This document shows positions 23,576-35,115 of a DNA stretch of 64,000 nt, piece by piece. The DNA comes from Prorocentrum cordatum. Lineage: Eukaryota > Sar > Dinophyceae > Prorocentrales > Prorocentraceae. Where the stretch lies: contig CAUYUJ010015260.1 in assembly GCA_963575745.1 (NCBI GenBank), forward strand, positions 976,977-1,040,976. Direction: 5' to 3'. Both the position numbers and the translations under genes were made by a program. The notes beneath the pieces were generated by a model. That model saw nothing but the letters and a program-made list of their open reading frames with translations, did not search any database and had not been told where the DNA came from. Each line of letters begins with the position of its first letter. Position 1 is the first letter of the stretch.

Positions 23576-24560
23576 GTCTCGGGGGGGCGAGGCAGGAGTC
23601 CGAAACGGAGACGCTTGAGTTCTAGATTCGATGGTTTCTTGTGAAGGCCCACGGGCTACCTCTAATGTTCCCGTTGCCGCTTCAAGGCTCGTCCGCATTT
23701 CTTTTCGCCAAGTTTTAAAACATATTACAAGGAATTTGCTCGGCATCGATCGTGGGTGCTCCAAGGATGGACCATTGTTTTTGTAGCGTCTGGTGCCTAC
23801 ATGGGTGCAATTGTGTTGGGGGCGGAGTCTATGGTCATGCACGACTTCGTATAATCAATACGTAGGCGTACTAGTAACGCATGACAATCCTTCGGACCAG
23901 AACTTTCGATCGTGGCTGATGTTTGGTATGGTTCGTTGTCTGGGTGGGCATCCAACGTCGCGGTAAATTGAATATCCATGTTGACATCGATTGTGGCCGT
24001 ATCGCGAGTAGTGCTTATATTTTTCTCCAGGGCGTGCCCCAATGAGTGGGTCGTATGTGTATTGTTGATGTGCTTGAGCATGATCCCGACATTGACGGCC
24101 AGAAACATCAGTCCTCCATTGTTTGCCCTCCCCCTCCCCAACACTCCACGCTGTCTGCATATCTTATGCACTCTACACCCTTCACAGTATCGACGTTCTT
24201 TACAGCCCCCTGCGCGAGAGTACTAGTCCCCTCCGAATGACTTTGTTTGGTGCATTCTGTAGCTGTTCCATACGAAGACTTCTTTATTCCTTCCTATGCG
24301 CTCTCTACGCTCACCACACTGCCAATATATCCTCTGCGTCATGGATGCTATCCACACTTCCCACAATGCGATTATTCTCGAGGTCTACAGTATCTGTGCC
24401 CTTACGGTCTTCATGCGCATGCGTTCAATCAGGCTCGGTGTCTGCGTGCTTTCCGACTGCCTCACCTTGCACGTTGTTCCCCAGATTCCATCTGCTCTCT
24501 AGACGCACCCTCTTCCGCGCGGAGAGATCCGCAGGCCGGGTTCGTCGTAGCCGCCGATGG
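23576..24560. other. Unique intergenic sequence
   Basis: Balanced composition, short frames only, no repeat or gene recognised. Confidence 0.4.
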
Positions 24561-24689
24561 GGTGACAAGAAGGGGTGATCGCGCGAGGACTCGCCTTCCG
24601 GAAGGCTCTACTCCGAGATGCTGCAGAACATCCTGGGGCCCTTGGAGCCCGACAGGACGCGGCAGCAGCCGCTGGCTTTGGGGAGGTTC

Positions 24690-24895
24690 GGCGGCGAGCG
24701 AGGGGGGGGGAAGGGAGAAGGAGGAGGCCTCCTCAGAAGCCTCCGAAGTCCCCCAGCCTTCCGAGAAGTGTTCTGAGCCTTCCCCGAAGACGCAACGAGC
24801 CCCTCAGAAGGCGCGAGGGCTCCTGCGGAGTCCCGCCGCCTTCTGAGAAGGACTCCCCTTTTCTCTCTCTTTTTTTCCCCGCCTCGCGCGCCGCC
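24690..24895. mobile_element. TIR element related to 7766-7967
   Basis: The left arm CGGCGGCGAGCGAGGGGG...CCTCCTCAGAAGCC pairs with GCCGCCTTCTGAGAAGG...CGCCTCGCGCGCCGCCG. The centre has AGAAGTGTTCTGAGCC. The preceding stretch (24598-24660) could encode RLYSEMLQNILGPLEPD, a possible short exon. Confidence 0.65.
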
Positions 24896-25089
24896 GATCT
24901 TCGGATCACGGGAGCTCGATCGGCCCCATCCGGCCAAAGCGGGCGTTCGCGGGCTTTGGCGCCCGGCAGGGCCCCCGCACGGGGCCCCTCGTGCCCGGCC
25001 CGCGAGACTCTGGCAGACGCAGAGGGGCGTCGCGCTCCCCTCCCGTGTTCTCCTCGCGGTCGAGCCTGAGCATCAGCAGTCAACCCTCT

Positions 25090-25410
25090 GAGCATCAGGA
25101 GGGACAAAAAAAAACACAGACACCATTTTATCGTCGACCCCCCAGAAAATATGGGGAAATAGGGGGAGTGGGGGGGAAGACAAAAAAACCCAGACAGTCG
25201 GCGAGAATTCAGGGAATCCTGTTATTTGTGTGTGTGTGTGTGTGTGTATCTATTTGTGTGTCTCAGGGCCCCTTCAGAGAAGCTCGCCGCCGCCTTCCGT
25301 CGAACAAGAAGCAGCGCCACAAGCATAAAACTTTTGGCGCTCCGCGCGGATCTCTTGGATCCGCGCCGATCCCCCCTCCCCTGCCGTTGTTCCTTGGTCT
25401 CTTCTGAGAA
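25090..25410 (+). mobile_element. Dispersed ~160-bp repeat copy 5, followed by half a hairpin element
   Basis: 25090-25275 runs from CATCAGGAGGGACAAAA through a (GT)n expansion to GTCTCAGGGCCCCTTCAG. 25289-25400 carries the left arm of the hairpin family (GCGCTCCGCGCGGATCTCTT) without its full right arm. Confidence 0.75.
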
Positions 25411-25733
25411 TCAGAGCGTGAATTACCTACCCCGCTTTCGCTTCCAGGCAAAACCAAGCCATACCACGCGCCTCCTCTTCAAGCGGCCTGACCAGTACAG
25501 GCTGCAATTTTGTATATCTTGGAAGCGAGGGTGGTCAAAAGCGAGGTCGGTTTGTTGCCCCTAGAGAAGCTTTTCTCCTCCTCGCTTCCTCCCCCCCTAG
25601 CTCGCCGCCGAGAGGTGTGTGCGTGGGCGCACGGCCCCCGGTGCTGCTGCCGCAGTTGCTGCCGCCGCGCCGCTCTGCCCACGGTCATGGGCCAGCTCGG
25701 GCCCCGGCCCTCGGCTGTGTCGGGGCTCGAGCG

Positions 25734-27750
25734 TGAAGTCGGGCGTGTCGTCCCTCTACAGGAGGGATATCCAAACGTCGTCCAAACAATAGTCAGGATA
25801 CGAGTGTTGTGTTATATCTATATATATAGATATAGAGCAGTAGTGTTTGACGATTGTTAGGTTTTGTGATGACGTGACATGGGCGCATCTACTTCTGCGA
25901 GCGGCATTCCGGAGGCTCGCAGCCCCCCAGGGTTGCGAGGTCCCGCTCAGATCTGCGCGGTGCCTCACTCCGTTGGACCCGCCAGCAGCCCTCGAGAGTT
26001 GCGACAGTTTCGCAGATCGCAGCCCCCCAGGGACAGTCCCGCTCAGATCTGCGCGGTGCCTCACTTCGCTGAACCCACCAGTCTTCGAAAAGAGAGAAGG
26101 TTCGCAGATCGCTGCCCCCCGGGCACGGCGAGGTCCCGCTCAGATCTGCGCAGTGCTTCACTCCGCTGGACCCACCAGCAACCTTCGAAAGTGGCGACAG
26201 TTTCGCAGATCGCTATGCTGGCCCCCCAGGCAGCCCTCGAAAGTGGCGACAGTTTCGCAGATCGCAGCCCCCCAGTGACGGCGAGGTCCTGCTCGGATTT
26301 GCGCGGAGCGTCACTCCGCTGGACCCACCAGCAACTCTCGAAATTGGTGACAGTTTCGCAGACCGCAGCCCCCCAGGGACGGCGAGGTCCCGCTCGGATC
26401 TGGACCCACCATCAGCCCTCGAGAGTTGCGACAGTTTCGCAGATCGCAGCCCCCCAGTGATGGCGAGGTCCCTTTCAGATCTGCGCGGTGCCTCATTTCG
26501 CTAGACCCACCAGCAGCCATCGAAATTGGCGACAGTTTCGCAGATCGCAGCCCCCCAGGGATGGCGAGGTCCCGCTCAGATCTGCGCGGTGCTTCACTCC
26601 GCTGGATTCTCCAGCAGTCCTCGAAAGTGGCGACAGGTTCGCAGACCGCAGCCCCCCAGGGACGGCGAGGTCCTGCTCAGATTTGCGCGGTGCTTCTCCC
26701 CGTTGGACCCACCGGCAGCTTTCGAGAGTGGTGACAGTTTTGCAGATCGCAGCCCCCCAGGGACGGCGAGGTCCCGCTCAGATCTGCGCGGTGCCTCACT
26801 CCGCTGGACCCACCACCAGCCCTCAAAAGTGGCGCCAGGTTCGCAGCCCCCTAGTGACGGCGAGGTCCCGCTCAGATCTGCGCAGTGCCTAACTCCGTTG
26901 GACCCGCCAGCAGCCCTCGGGAGTTGCGACAGTTTCGCAGACCGCAGCCCCCCAGGGACGGCGAGGTCTCGCTCAAATCTGCGCAGTGCCTCACTCCGTT
27001 GGACCCGCCAGCAGCCCTCGGGAGTTGCGACAGTTTCGCAGACCGCAGCCCCCCAGGGACGGCGAGGTCTCGCTCAAATCTGCGCAGTGCCTCACTCCGT
27101 TGGACCCACCAGCAGCTCTCGAACGTGGCGACAGTTTCGCAGATCGCAGCCCCACAGGGACGGCGAGGTCCCGCTCAGATCTGCGCAGTGCCTAAATCCG
27201 CTGGACCCACCAGCAACTTTCGAAAGGGGTGACAGTTTCGCAGATCGCTATGCTGTCCCCCCAAGCAGCACTCGAAAGTGGCGACAGTTTCGCAGACCAC
27301 AGCCCCCCAGGGACGGTGAGGTCCCGCTCAGATCTGCGCGGTGCCTCTCCCCGCTGTGCCCGCCAGCAGCCCTCGATAGTGGCGACAGCTTCGCAGATCG
27401 CAGCCCCCCAGGGACGGCGAGGTCCCGCTCAGATCTGCGCAGTGCCTAACTCCGCTGGACCCACCAGCAGCTTGAAAGTGGCGACAGCTTCGCAGATCGC
27501 AGCCCCCCAGGTACGGCGAGGTCCCGCTCAGATCTGCGCGGTGCCTCAGTCCGCTGGACCCCCCAGCAGCCCTCGAAAGTGGCGACGGGTTTGCAGATCA
27601 CAGCCCCCCAGCGACGGCGAAGAGAGGACAGGAGGTGGGAGTAGGCGGGAGGAGGAGCAGACGCGACCGTGGTGCTTTGTTCAAAACGAGAGCCCAACCA
27701 AGGAGGGTTGGGACAATCCGTCTGTAGGAGGACATGGCCGACCTAACTCA
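25734..27750. mobile_element. ~2-kb composite flanked by inverted ends
   Basis: The left end (25734-25763: GTGAAGTCGGGCGTGTC, CCCTCTACAGG) is near-complementary to the right end (27721-27750: CTGTAGGAGGACATGGCCGA, CCTAAC). The same ends bound a small element at 45373-45528 and similar ones occur around 35130-35800. Nearly all the interior is a 101-bp tandem array (25905-27610), plus a short palindrome ATATCTATATATATAGATAT at 25815-25834. Confidence 0.6.
25905..27610 (+). repeat. 101-bp tandem array, about 16-17 units
   Basis: The unit contains GACAGTTTCGCAGATCGCAG, CCCCCCAGGGACGGCGAGG, TCCCGCTCAGATCTGCGC and CACTCCG.TGGACCC. Adjacent units at 26895 and 26996 differ by exactly 101 bp. Some units have indels. 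Because 101 is not a multiple of three, the same peptide cycles through three frames and long open frames appear (one of 307 codons). They are not taken as genes. Confidence 0.93.
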
Positions 27751-27849
27751 AGCGACGGGGGTCAATGCAAACGGGGGTCAGTCAGAGCGCCAGATCATGC
27801 AGGATCCTGCGGGTCCACGGTCGCATTGACCCGGACTTCGGTGCAATAT

Positions 27850-28045
27850 TCGAAGAAGAAACAATTGCATAAACATAATTTTGTGGCGCCCCGCGCGGAT
27901 CTGCGCTGGGCCCCCCTGGCGGCGCCTCCAGCGCCAATCCTGGCGCGCTCGGCGCGCCAGGCAGGGGACGTCCGGCGCGGATCCAAGAAGTCCATGCGGA
28001 GCGCCAAAAGTGAAAGCTTTCGCAGTTCATTCTTCTTCTAAGGAT
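27850..28045. mobile_element. Hairpin TIR element, GGCGC-CCGCGCGG family
   Basis: The arms GTGGCGCCCCGCGCGGATC and GATCCAAGAAGTCCATGCGG...GCGCCAAAAG pair, and the outer ends have GAAGAAGAA / TTCTTCTTC. AGGATCCTGCGGG occurs on both sides (near 27801 and 28039) and may be a flanking duplication. Confidence 0.7.
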
Positions 28046-28410
28046 CCTGCGGGATTCTGTCACATCCTGCAAATCTTGACTGGCCCGGGTCTGGACTGAC
28101 CCGGGTCAGTAGGTCCCCGATGGGAGGTCTTGGCCCCGCTGCGCGCTGCGTCCACGCGCAGGGCCTCGTCCGCAGCGGCCCCTGGTCGTGGGGGACCCAT
28201 CTTGGCATTGCTCGGCCGTGTGTGTTTTTTCTCTCGGCAAGAGCTGTCGAGTACCACTTCCGTCAATCCTGTGGAACAAATGCGCGCACGAAACCAGAGG
28301 GTGCGCGAGGAGTGTACGCCCGAGCGACGGCAAGACATCCCATCGTTTGCCCTGGTCTTGGGACGAGGTCCCACCAGATCGGGTCCTGGCCCGCGGTGCT
28401 CCGCCCTTAG

Positions 28411-28676
28411 TGGGCCCCGGAAACGGCAGGGCCGGTTTTTCACCGTTTCCGAAAAAGTGTCCCTTGAGAATGGAGACGGCAACAAAAACGGCGACCGGAA
28501 ACGGCAACAGAAACGGCTCCAGGATTGGAATTGGAGCGGGGACCCGCAAAAGAACGGCGACGGAACCGGTAAAAAAACGGCGTCGGAACCGGGACAAAAA
28601 ACGGCAGAACGAATCGGGAAAAAAACGGCAGAGCGGAACCGGCAAAACAAAACGGCCTTGTCGTTGCCAGGGCCCA
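28411..28676. mobile_element. TIR element, GTGGGCCC-GGAAACGGCAGGGCC family, copy 1
   Basis: Starts TGGGCCCCGGAAACGGCAGG and ends with the complement (CTTGTCGTTGCCAGGGCCCA). The interior is a string of AACGGCGACGGAACCGGTAA units. Three more copies are at 34614-34837, 37488-37722 and 39664-39900. Confidence 0.88.
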
Positions 28677-28794
28677 TTAATAGGCTCCGCGCACTCGGGT
28701 CCTGCCGGGTCCGGTTCCTGCCCGCGGTGCCCCGTCTGTTGGGTCTTGCTCAGCTTTTGGTCCTGGCCTCGATTTGCCCGGATGTGGTTGAGAG

Positions 28795-29450
28795 GGAGGA
28801 GGAGGAGGAGGAGGAGGAGGAGGAGGAGGAGGAGGAGGAGGAGGAGGAGGAGGAGGAGGAGGAGGAGGCGGAGGCGGAGGCGGAGGAGGAGGAGGCGGAG
28901 GAGGCGGAGGCGGAGGCGGAGGGGAGGCGGAGGCGGAGGGGCGGAGGCGGAGCGGAGGCGGAGGGAGGCGGAGGCGGAGGCGGAGGCGGGCGGAGGCGGA
29001 GCGGAGGCGGAGGCGGAGGCGGAGGCGGAGGCGGAGGCGAGGAGGAGGAGGAGGGAGGAGGAGGAGGAGAGGAGAGGAGGAGGAGGAGGAGGAGGAGGAG
29101 GAGGAGGAGGAGGAGGAGGAGGAGGGGGAGGAGGAGGGAGGAGGAGGAGGAGGGGAGGAGGAGGAGGAGGAGGAGGAGGAGGAGGAGGAGGAGGAGGAGG
29201 AGGACGAGGAGGAGGAGAGGAGGAGGAGGCGGAGGAGGCGGAGGAGGAGGAGGAGAAGGAAGAGGAGGAGGAGGAGGAGGCGGAGGAGGAGGCGGAGGAG
29301 GAGCAGGAGAGGCAGGAGGAGGCGGTGAGGAGGCGGCGGAGGAGGAGGAGGAGGAGGAGGAGGAGGAGGAGGAGGAGGAGGAGGGGGTGGAGGGGGAGGA
29401 GGGGGAGGAGGGGGAGGAGGGGGAGGGGGAGGGGAGGGGGAGGAGGTTCG
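28795..29450 (+). repeat. ~650-bp polypurine tract
   Basis: GGA and GGAGGC repeats, pure purine apart from scattered C. Frames would encode poly-Glu, poly-Gly/Arg or poly-Pro on the other strand. A triplex- or quadruplex-prone sequence, not a gene. Confidence 0.95.
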
Positions 29451-29584
29451 CCAGAGGATCCTGGCATGCATTCTGCCCAGAGGTGGTGGCCGTCGCAGTG
29501 GCTGCCTAAAGGGTTCGCTTCGCAGGGTCAGGCCTTGGTTGCCAAGTCGGCCTGGATCACACGTTTTGGCCCACCCACTGGAGT

Positions 29585-29611
29585 TGTGTGTGTGTGTGTG
29601 TGTGTGCGTGC

Positions 29612-29672
<61 letters not shown>
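29585..29672 (+). repeat. (TG)n microsatellite
   Basis: About 40 TG dinucleotides with a few CG interruptions. Confidence 0.97.
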
Positions 29673-29751
29673 GTGGGTCTTTCGTTGAGCTTTCGTTGCT
29701 CTCTGGCCCCGCTGACCCCGACGCATTCTGGCCAAACGGACACCGTCTCAG

Positions 29752-30015
29752 GTGCGAGGTAACTCGGGCTTCCCTGTAGCGATTTCTAAGCTGTGCATTC
29801 GTTCTCTGGTGCTGCTGTTCTGCCTTACCATCGCCAGCCAGCTCCGACGCGCTGAAAGAGCCCTTTTTCCAAGGATTATCCGTTTCGACATCGACTTCGG
29901 CATTACAGAAGTGAGTTTGGATTCTTTTATAGGGCGTGCTGCCCACATCCACTTCATCGAGAGCCAGGAACTCATGAAGATGTTGACCCACATGTACCCG
30001 TTCCTTTTTGAGTAG
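29752..30015 (+). CDS. Small open frame, uncertain
   Basis: Codes for up to 87 residues ending MLTHMYPFLFE, with a hydrophobic stretch LVLLFCLTIASQL near residue 20 that could be a membrane segment. The composition is natural and unlike the repeats around it. There is no homology or splice evidence. It might be an exon or chance. Confidence 0.25.
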   Translation: MRGNSGFPVAISKLCIRSLVLLFCLTIASQLRRAERALFPRIIRFDIDFGITEVSLDSFIGRAAHIHFIESQELMKMLTHMYPFLFE

Positions 30016-30019
30016 CTGG

Positions 30020-32345
30020 TATTTTGACGAGATCGGTGGTTTAGCTGGTAAGGGCTTCATACTGATGTAGTGGCAAGCGTAGCGCTGATTTATTAGGCTT
30101 TTCCGAATCCGCCGACCCATTGTTGGCCTTTCGGCAGTTGGAGGTCGGGCTTCATAGTGGGGCTCTGGCGTAGGGTACCTCTTGGAGCATGGCCCGCTCG
30201 CTCTTTGGGTAGATTTGATCCGTCTTGGGGCAACCTTGGTGGTTTCTTCGGCCGTCTTGGACGCACCCAGCATAGCCTGGACCCCCTCCGTTGCCCAGTG
30301 CCTTCCCCCTCCCCCCTCCCCCCCAGACTGGCAAACGGGGCTCCCGGGCGAGGGCAGCTATCTCACACGCCATGGGCATTCCCAGGTCGGCAATTTTGGC
30401 TATGTGCGGCTGTCGTGCCATTTGGCTCGTGTATGCGTTTGTTGTTGTTTTCAAGTCTGCGCGCAGGTCTTCTAGCTAAGCTCCTATGATACATATCATC
30501 TGAGCTCAGCAGTTGCCGCGAGCACGTGGCCCCACGTTCAGGGTCGGGGGAGTCGGGGGAGTAATCGAGGGGGCGGATATTATCACAACAATGCCGACGT
30601 GCAACAGTGACGGTGAATCGAGAATCACAGTCTCATTTGGAGCCGTTGCTTTGCAAGTGAAGCTCTGCAAGCAGAGGAGGGGATCTGAGTGTCGGCGTAC
30701 GGCGATCCTCCATGGGGTTGCTCCCACAAGGTGGCGGGACGATGTGCAAGCACAAGTTATTATCTTGAATATCGTTTTGTATATATTCGCGAAATGAAGG
30801 GACCAGGGTGATGGTTCGATCAACAGATGGCAGCAGTCGTAATACCCGGCCATTTGTGTCACGCGGCGCTGAGACTGCACCACTTGGTGATCACACTTAT
30901 CTTTGTTCAGATTGACTTTCTGGTCTGCAAGCCTGCTCAGGGCCAAACAGTCACCTGTATGGCAGTCTCATGCTCAGTGATAGTCCATGCTGATTCATGG
31001 CAGACGCCTTCATAGGTGGTTGTTATCTGAGCCACGAAGGTGCATGCAGTGAGACACCATGTTAGTCATACTTGACCCCACACACTGTGTTTCTAAACAT
31101 CCATGCTATCTGATCTATATTGCGCAATCTCTGGTGGTCAAGCTACGTGGTACAATCTATGTGGTGCATTGGCCACGCTGCACCGCGCGGGACCACTTAC
31201 CATTCTCGTGCAAACATCCCACCGTCCCACCCGCATCTAGGTCGACAACACTCATAAGGTCGCGACTGCAGTTGCAGCGTGGAGTTCGTCCGCAAATTTC
31301 ATCGAGCCCACTGGCACGCAGTACCTCGTGGCGCGGGCACATCCATGTTGCGGGAGATAGCGCGGACGACGGTGCAACGACGATGGTGCGGTTGGCGGAA
31401 TTCATAAGGTCGCGAGTGCAGTTATAGCGTGAAGCCCTTCCAGTAAATTCATCGTGCGCATTGGCGCGCGGGCGGTCACCGTGCGGGCAAAGTCCATCTT
31501 GCGGGAGACGGCGGTGACGACGGCGTCGACCGACGACGATGAGGATACTCACGGCGCTTCCGACGGCAATGGCGACGATGACGGGGCCTCGCATGGCATG
31601 ATTTGACAAGGTTCATGCTTCTGGCAAGCGCGCGAGGGCATTGTAATACGTTCGACATGCACTCGCGAAAGCGTCCTTGGACAGGAAAGTTGAACAAACA
31701 AAACAACAGTTGCTTTTTGTTGTTGACAGGGATGAAAGAGGGGCACGATACCCGGACTAGCTGGGATGGAATGAACTCGTATGCAAAATGCTCAAACCAG
31801 GCATCATCAAATGTAGACTGCAGTACCCCGTGGGTGGGGAGTAGTAGTCCGCGGGGGTGGTGCGGACTAGACATTTACACTTTTATCGAGAGTAGAATCA
31901 ATGTGATGCAACTAGTGTTGTTCGATTTAGAATGTGCAATATTAGTCGTGCGATCTACGTTGTGCGGACTGTGATGAAACATTTGGTGTGCAGTGGATGA
32001 GGTGCACTCGATGCGGCGATGTGTATATATCTATATACTCATACACATACGCATGCATATGTACGTACACACACATTTTATATAGCTGCTTTACCGTTAC
32101 ACATGCGCAACCTATGTGGTACATCGCATGTTGTACACTTTATGTTGTACACGATGTGTTGCGCAGCGCACGTGGCGCAATGTAATATATAGTGTGTAAT
32201 TGATGTGGTGCAATAGACGTTGCACATATCATGTCATGATGCGGTGGCATTTTCATGTTGGGAGTTGTAAGTGCTATTATATACGCGGTGCAACCAATGC
32301 GGGGCAATTTATGTGCAGTCTAAGCAGTGCGTTCTATGTTGTGCA
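30020..32345. other. Mixed unique and AT-rich sequence
   Basis: 30020-31040 shows short frames only. 31040-32345 is AT-richer, with recurring GTGGTGCAAT and GTTGTACA words, especially 31990-32345. No gene is recognised. Confidence 0.4.
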
Positions 32346-32349
32346 ATCT

Positions 32350-32550
32350 AGGGCGGCGACAGGGCGGCGGCGAGGGGGGAGGGCGACCACAGAGCTGCCA
32401 AACCACCGCGCAGGCCCAGACGACGGGCGGCGACGGGGCGGTGACGGCGACCACGGAGCCGCCGGACCGCCAGGCAGGCCCAGACGACGGGCGGCGACGA
32501 GGCGGGGACGCGGCCGCGACGGCGACCACGGAGCCGCCAGAGCGCCACGC
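32350..32550 (-). repeat. ~84-bp GC-rich repeat, reverse orientation
   Basis: CAGGCCCAGACGACGGGCGG and CGACCACGGAGCCGCCGGAC are the complement of units at 3905-4130. Confidence 0.8.
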
Positions 32551-33104
32551 ATGCCCAGTTCTTTACCGTAAGAACCCCCGATTGCAAGCACGGTCAGGGG
32601 AAACAACGCGTACCCATATTTGCTTCACGGTTCCAGCCGCACCCCCCCTCCCAGTGCGAATGGGATCGGCCCCACCCCCCCGGATGGATGAGTACGCCCG
32701 TGAACCCCGCGAAGGTTTCTCGAATGGGATAACCCCCCATCTGTGGTCTTGGCCCTGTGGGCGTGGCGTGGTGGATGAGGGTGCGGGTGCCCTCGCCCCT
32801 CCCCCTGTTGGTGTGAGGTGGTGTCGCGGTGCCGTCGTCCTTGTCGTCGTCGCCATCGTCGCCCTCCCCTCCTCTGGGGGTGGGGGCCGTGTGGACCAGT
32901 GGGACCATGCCAATCTGAGGGGGGGGGCTGAGCCCTCGACCGGGGATCCTATATCCCGCAGGCGCGGCGATCTGCCATTCGTTCGTCGAAGGTCCCAGAC
33001 TTGGGCAGAAACCTGGGGCGGGCAACTTTTCTGTCGTTGCCGGTTAGTTGTTTCTTTCCGCTCCGGGCTCTTTTGTCTGCACGAACGAGATGGGCACGGA
33101 AAGA

Positions 33105-33450
33105 ATGGGCACGATGCCCAACAGCGGATTTTGTTCATTCTGAACAGGATTCGCTGTCCACGCCGCCGCGGCCTGTGTCCATTCGAGACAGAAGGCCGCC
33201 TGTCCAACAGCGGCCACTGTTGGTTTGGGGCAAGATTTGTTGTTGGACATTGTATACAGTACCCATTTTTTTCGGGGGAGCGTAAGACCCGGGTTTGCCA
33301 GAACTCGGGTTCGCCATCCTTTTTTGACGACCGCGCCTCGGATTTTGACGAGGAGGAGTTTCGTGGGATGTCTGCAGCGGGAGGCCTCGTCAAAATGCAG
33401 GCTCGGCCTCGTCATTTTTTTGACGACCTCGTCGGGGATTTCCGAGTCCC
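33105..33450. repeat. Two adjacent inverted repeats
   Basis: GCCCAACAGCGG...GGCCGCCTGTCCAACAGCGG at 33115-33215, and TTTTTTGACGACCGC...CCTCGTCATTTTTTTGACGACCTCG at 33315-33440 with ATTTTGACGAGG inside. They may be decayed TIR elements. No gene is seen at 32560-33600. Confidence 0.45.
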
Positions 33451-33611
33451 CTGTACCCAGGTCTTACGTCCCCCTGATTTTTCCGTATCCATCTCGGGCG
33501 TCCAAATTTTGGGGCATCTCTTGTCCTCCACGGGCGGGCCTCCGGGTCTTCACGGCCGGACCGAGGTATAAGATCCAGGCCGGTTCGGGGAGGGTGCCCT
33601 AGTTTATATCA

Positions 33612-33765
33612 GCCTCGAACGTCTCCCCATCCCTGAAATTGACACGCCAAAAGGCGATGACAATCTTAGGGATCCGCCCTCAAAAACTAAGGGAATCCCT
33701 AATATTGGCATCGTGATGAGGAGGTGCCCAGCATAGGGATAGGGATATGCTCCAGGCTGGTAACT
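33612..33765. mobile_element. TIR element, CCTATCCC/GAGATTGACACGCC family, copy 1
   Basis: GAAATTGACACGCCAAAAGG then CGATGACAATCTTAGGG, and GGGATAGGGATATGCTCCAG at the right. Same order of parts as 59532-59695. Internal hairpins around ACACGCC and CCCTCAAAAACTAAGGG. Confidence 0.65.
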
Positions 33766-34613
33766 AGTGTGTTTCGTGTTTGTTGGATGTTCTTGTGCAT
33801 TCTGGGGAGGGTACCCTTGGATGTTGTCTCTGTTTCGGCCGACGGAGTGTCTCGTGTTCTTAAGGGGTGTTCTTCTGGCCCAGGTCCGCCTGTGCCTTCT
33901 GCAGTCCTCCACGACGCCGCGGAGTCCCCGCGGCCAGGCCTCCAGAGTCGCCCCCCCGCTGGCCGGAGGGGATGGGAGGGGACAGTGCCGTCGTTGCCGA
34001 GAGCAGCCATGGGCAACGAAGGTCGGGGTTCCTCACAAAACCCCTCCCCGTGCTTCCTCGTGCCCTCCCCCTCAGTCTTCCTGACCTTCCGCCCTAACTT
34101 TCCGTGTCTTTTTCGATCTGATCTATGTGGGTTTCTTCGAGTTGCGTAAGGTATCCATGAGTTTCGATGAATTTTTCCGCACCATCCGCGGAGGTCGGAA
34201 GGTGCCTAGAAGGTGGAGGTGGAGGGCAGCCCTCCTCTTGCTTCCTCGTGAGGTGCCCTGGCTTCGTGAGGGCCCTGGGACGGAGGTGATGCTGCGGGGC
34301 GTTGCCGTTCTGGCCGCGCTGGTGCGCTGGCATTTCGGAGCCCCGTGAATGCGCGGCGATGAGGCGCGCGGGAAAGAATGTCGCGAGCGGCTCCCGCAAT
34401 GTTGCTGCATGTTGCGATCGCGTAAGCTCGGCATCGCCCAAGCTCAGGAAAGGAAGAGTTACCGATGCCGCCAACTTTCCTCGTTGTCCCTTCTGTGGGG
34501 TCCTTTTGGGAGGCCCGCGGCGCCGCCGCCGCTGGATTCACCTCGGCATCCTCGTCAGAACGCACCCAGGAGAGGTCCGGAGAGTAGCGGCACGGTGGAG
34601 ACGTTGAACGGAG

Positions 34614-34837
34614 TGGGCCTTGGAAGCGGCAGGGCGTTCTTTCACCGTTTCCGGAGAAGTGTCTCTCGAAAATGAAGCCGGGAACAAACGCGGCTCTAGG
34701 ATTGGAGCCAGAGCCGGAACCGGTAAGAACAAATGGCGACGGAACCGCGGTAGGTACCAAACGGCGCCGGAACCGGTGAACAAAAACCGGCCAAACGGAA
34801 CCGGTAAGAAAATCGGCCCTGTCGTTCCCAGGGCCCA
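34614..34837. mobile_element. TIR element, GTGGGCCC family, copy 2
   Basis: Left TGGGCCTTGGAAGCGGCAGG, right CCCTGTCGTTCCCAGGGCCCA. It lies 7 bp from the next element at 34845. Confidence 0.8.
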
Positions 34838-34844
34838 CTTACCC

Positions 34845-34967
34845 GGCATCGCTCGGACGTGTGCATTTTCTCTCGGCGAGGACCACTGAGGACGCTCCTG
34901 GACCAGCGAGCAAAAAAACACGCACGAAACCGACAAATGCACGGGAACTGGACGTCCGAGCGATGGC
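34845..34967. mobile_element. TIR element, ATCGCTCGGACGT family, copy A
   Basis: Starts GGCATCGCTCGGACGTGTGC and ends ACGTCCGAGCGATGGC. The interior has a near-palindrome, GACCACTGAGGACGCTCCTGG. 123 bp; intact sister copies are of similar size. Confidence 0.88.
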
Positions 34968-35115
34968 GAGCTTCGCGTCGGGCGGACCACCTGTGCGACT
35001 CAGGAGGGGCTCCGGCCCCGCCGCCGGCCTCCCCCCAGGGGGCGGTCCTCGCGCACGCGCCTGACCAGCATCGGCGCTCGCCCCGCCTCGCCGCGCCCAG
35101 GTCGGTGCAGGCCCT

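Noticed and set aside
26526-27449. 307-codon open frame in the 101-bp array
   Set aside because: The same peptide cycles through three frames because 101 is not divisible by three. It is open by repeat composition.
28106-29762. Several 350-520-codon frames, both strands
   Set aside because: They consist mainly of the polypurine tract giving Glu, Gly, Arg or Pro runs.
30031-30075. tRNA-like GGTTTAGCTGGTAAGGGC with CAT in a loop
   Set aside because: No T-arm sequence follows at the right distance and no acceptor stem forms.
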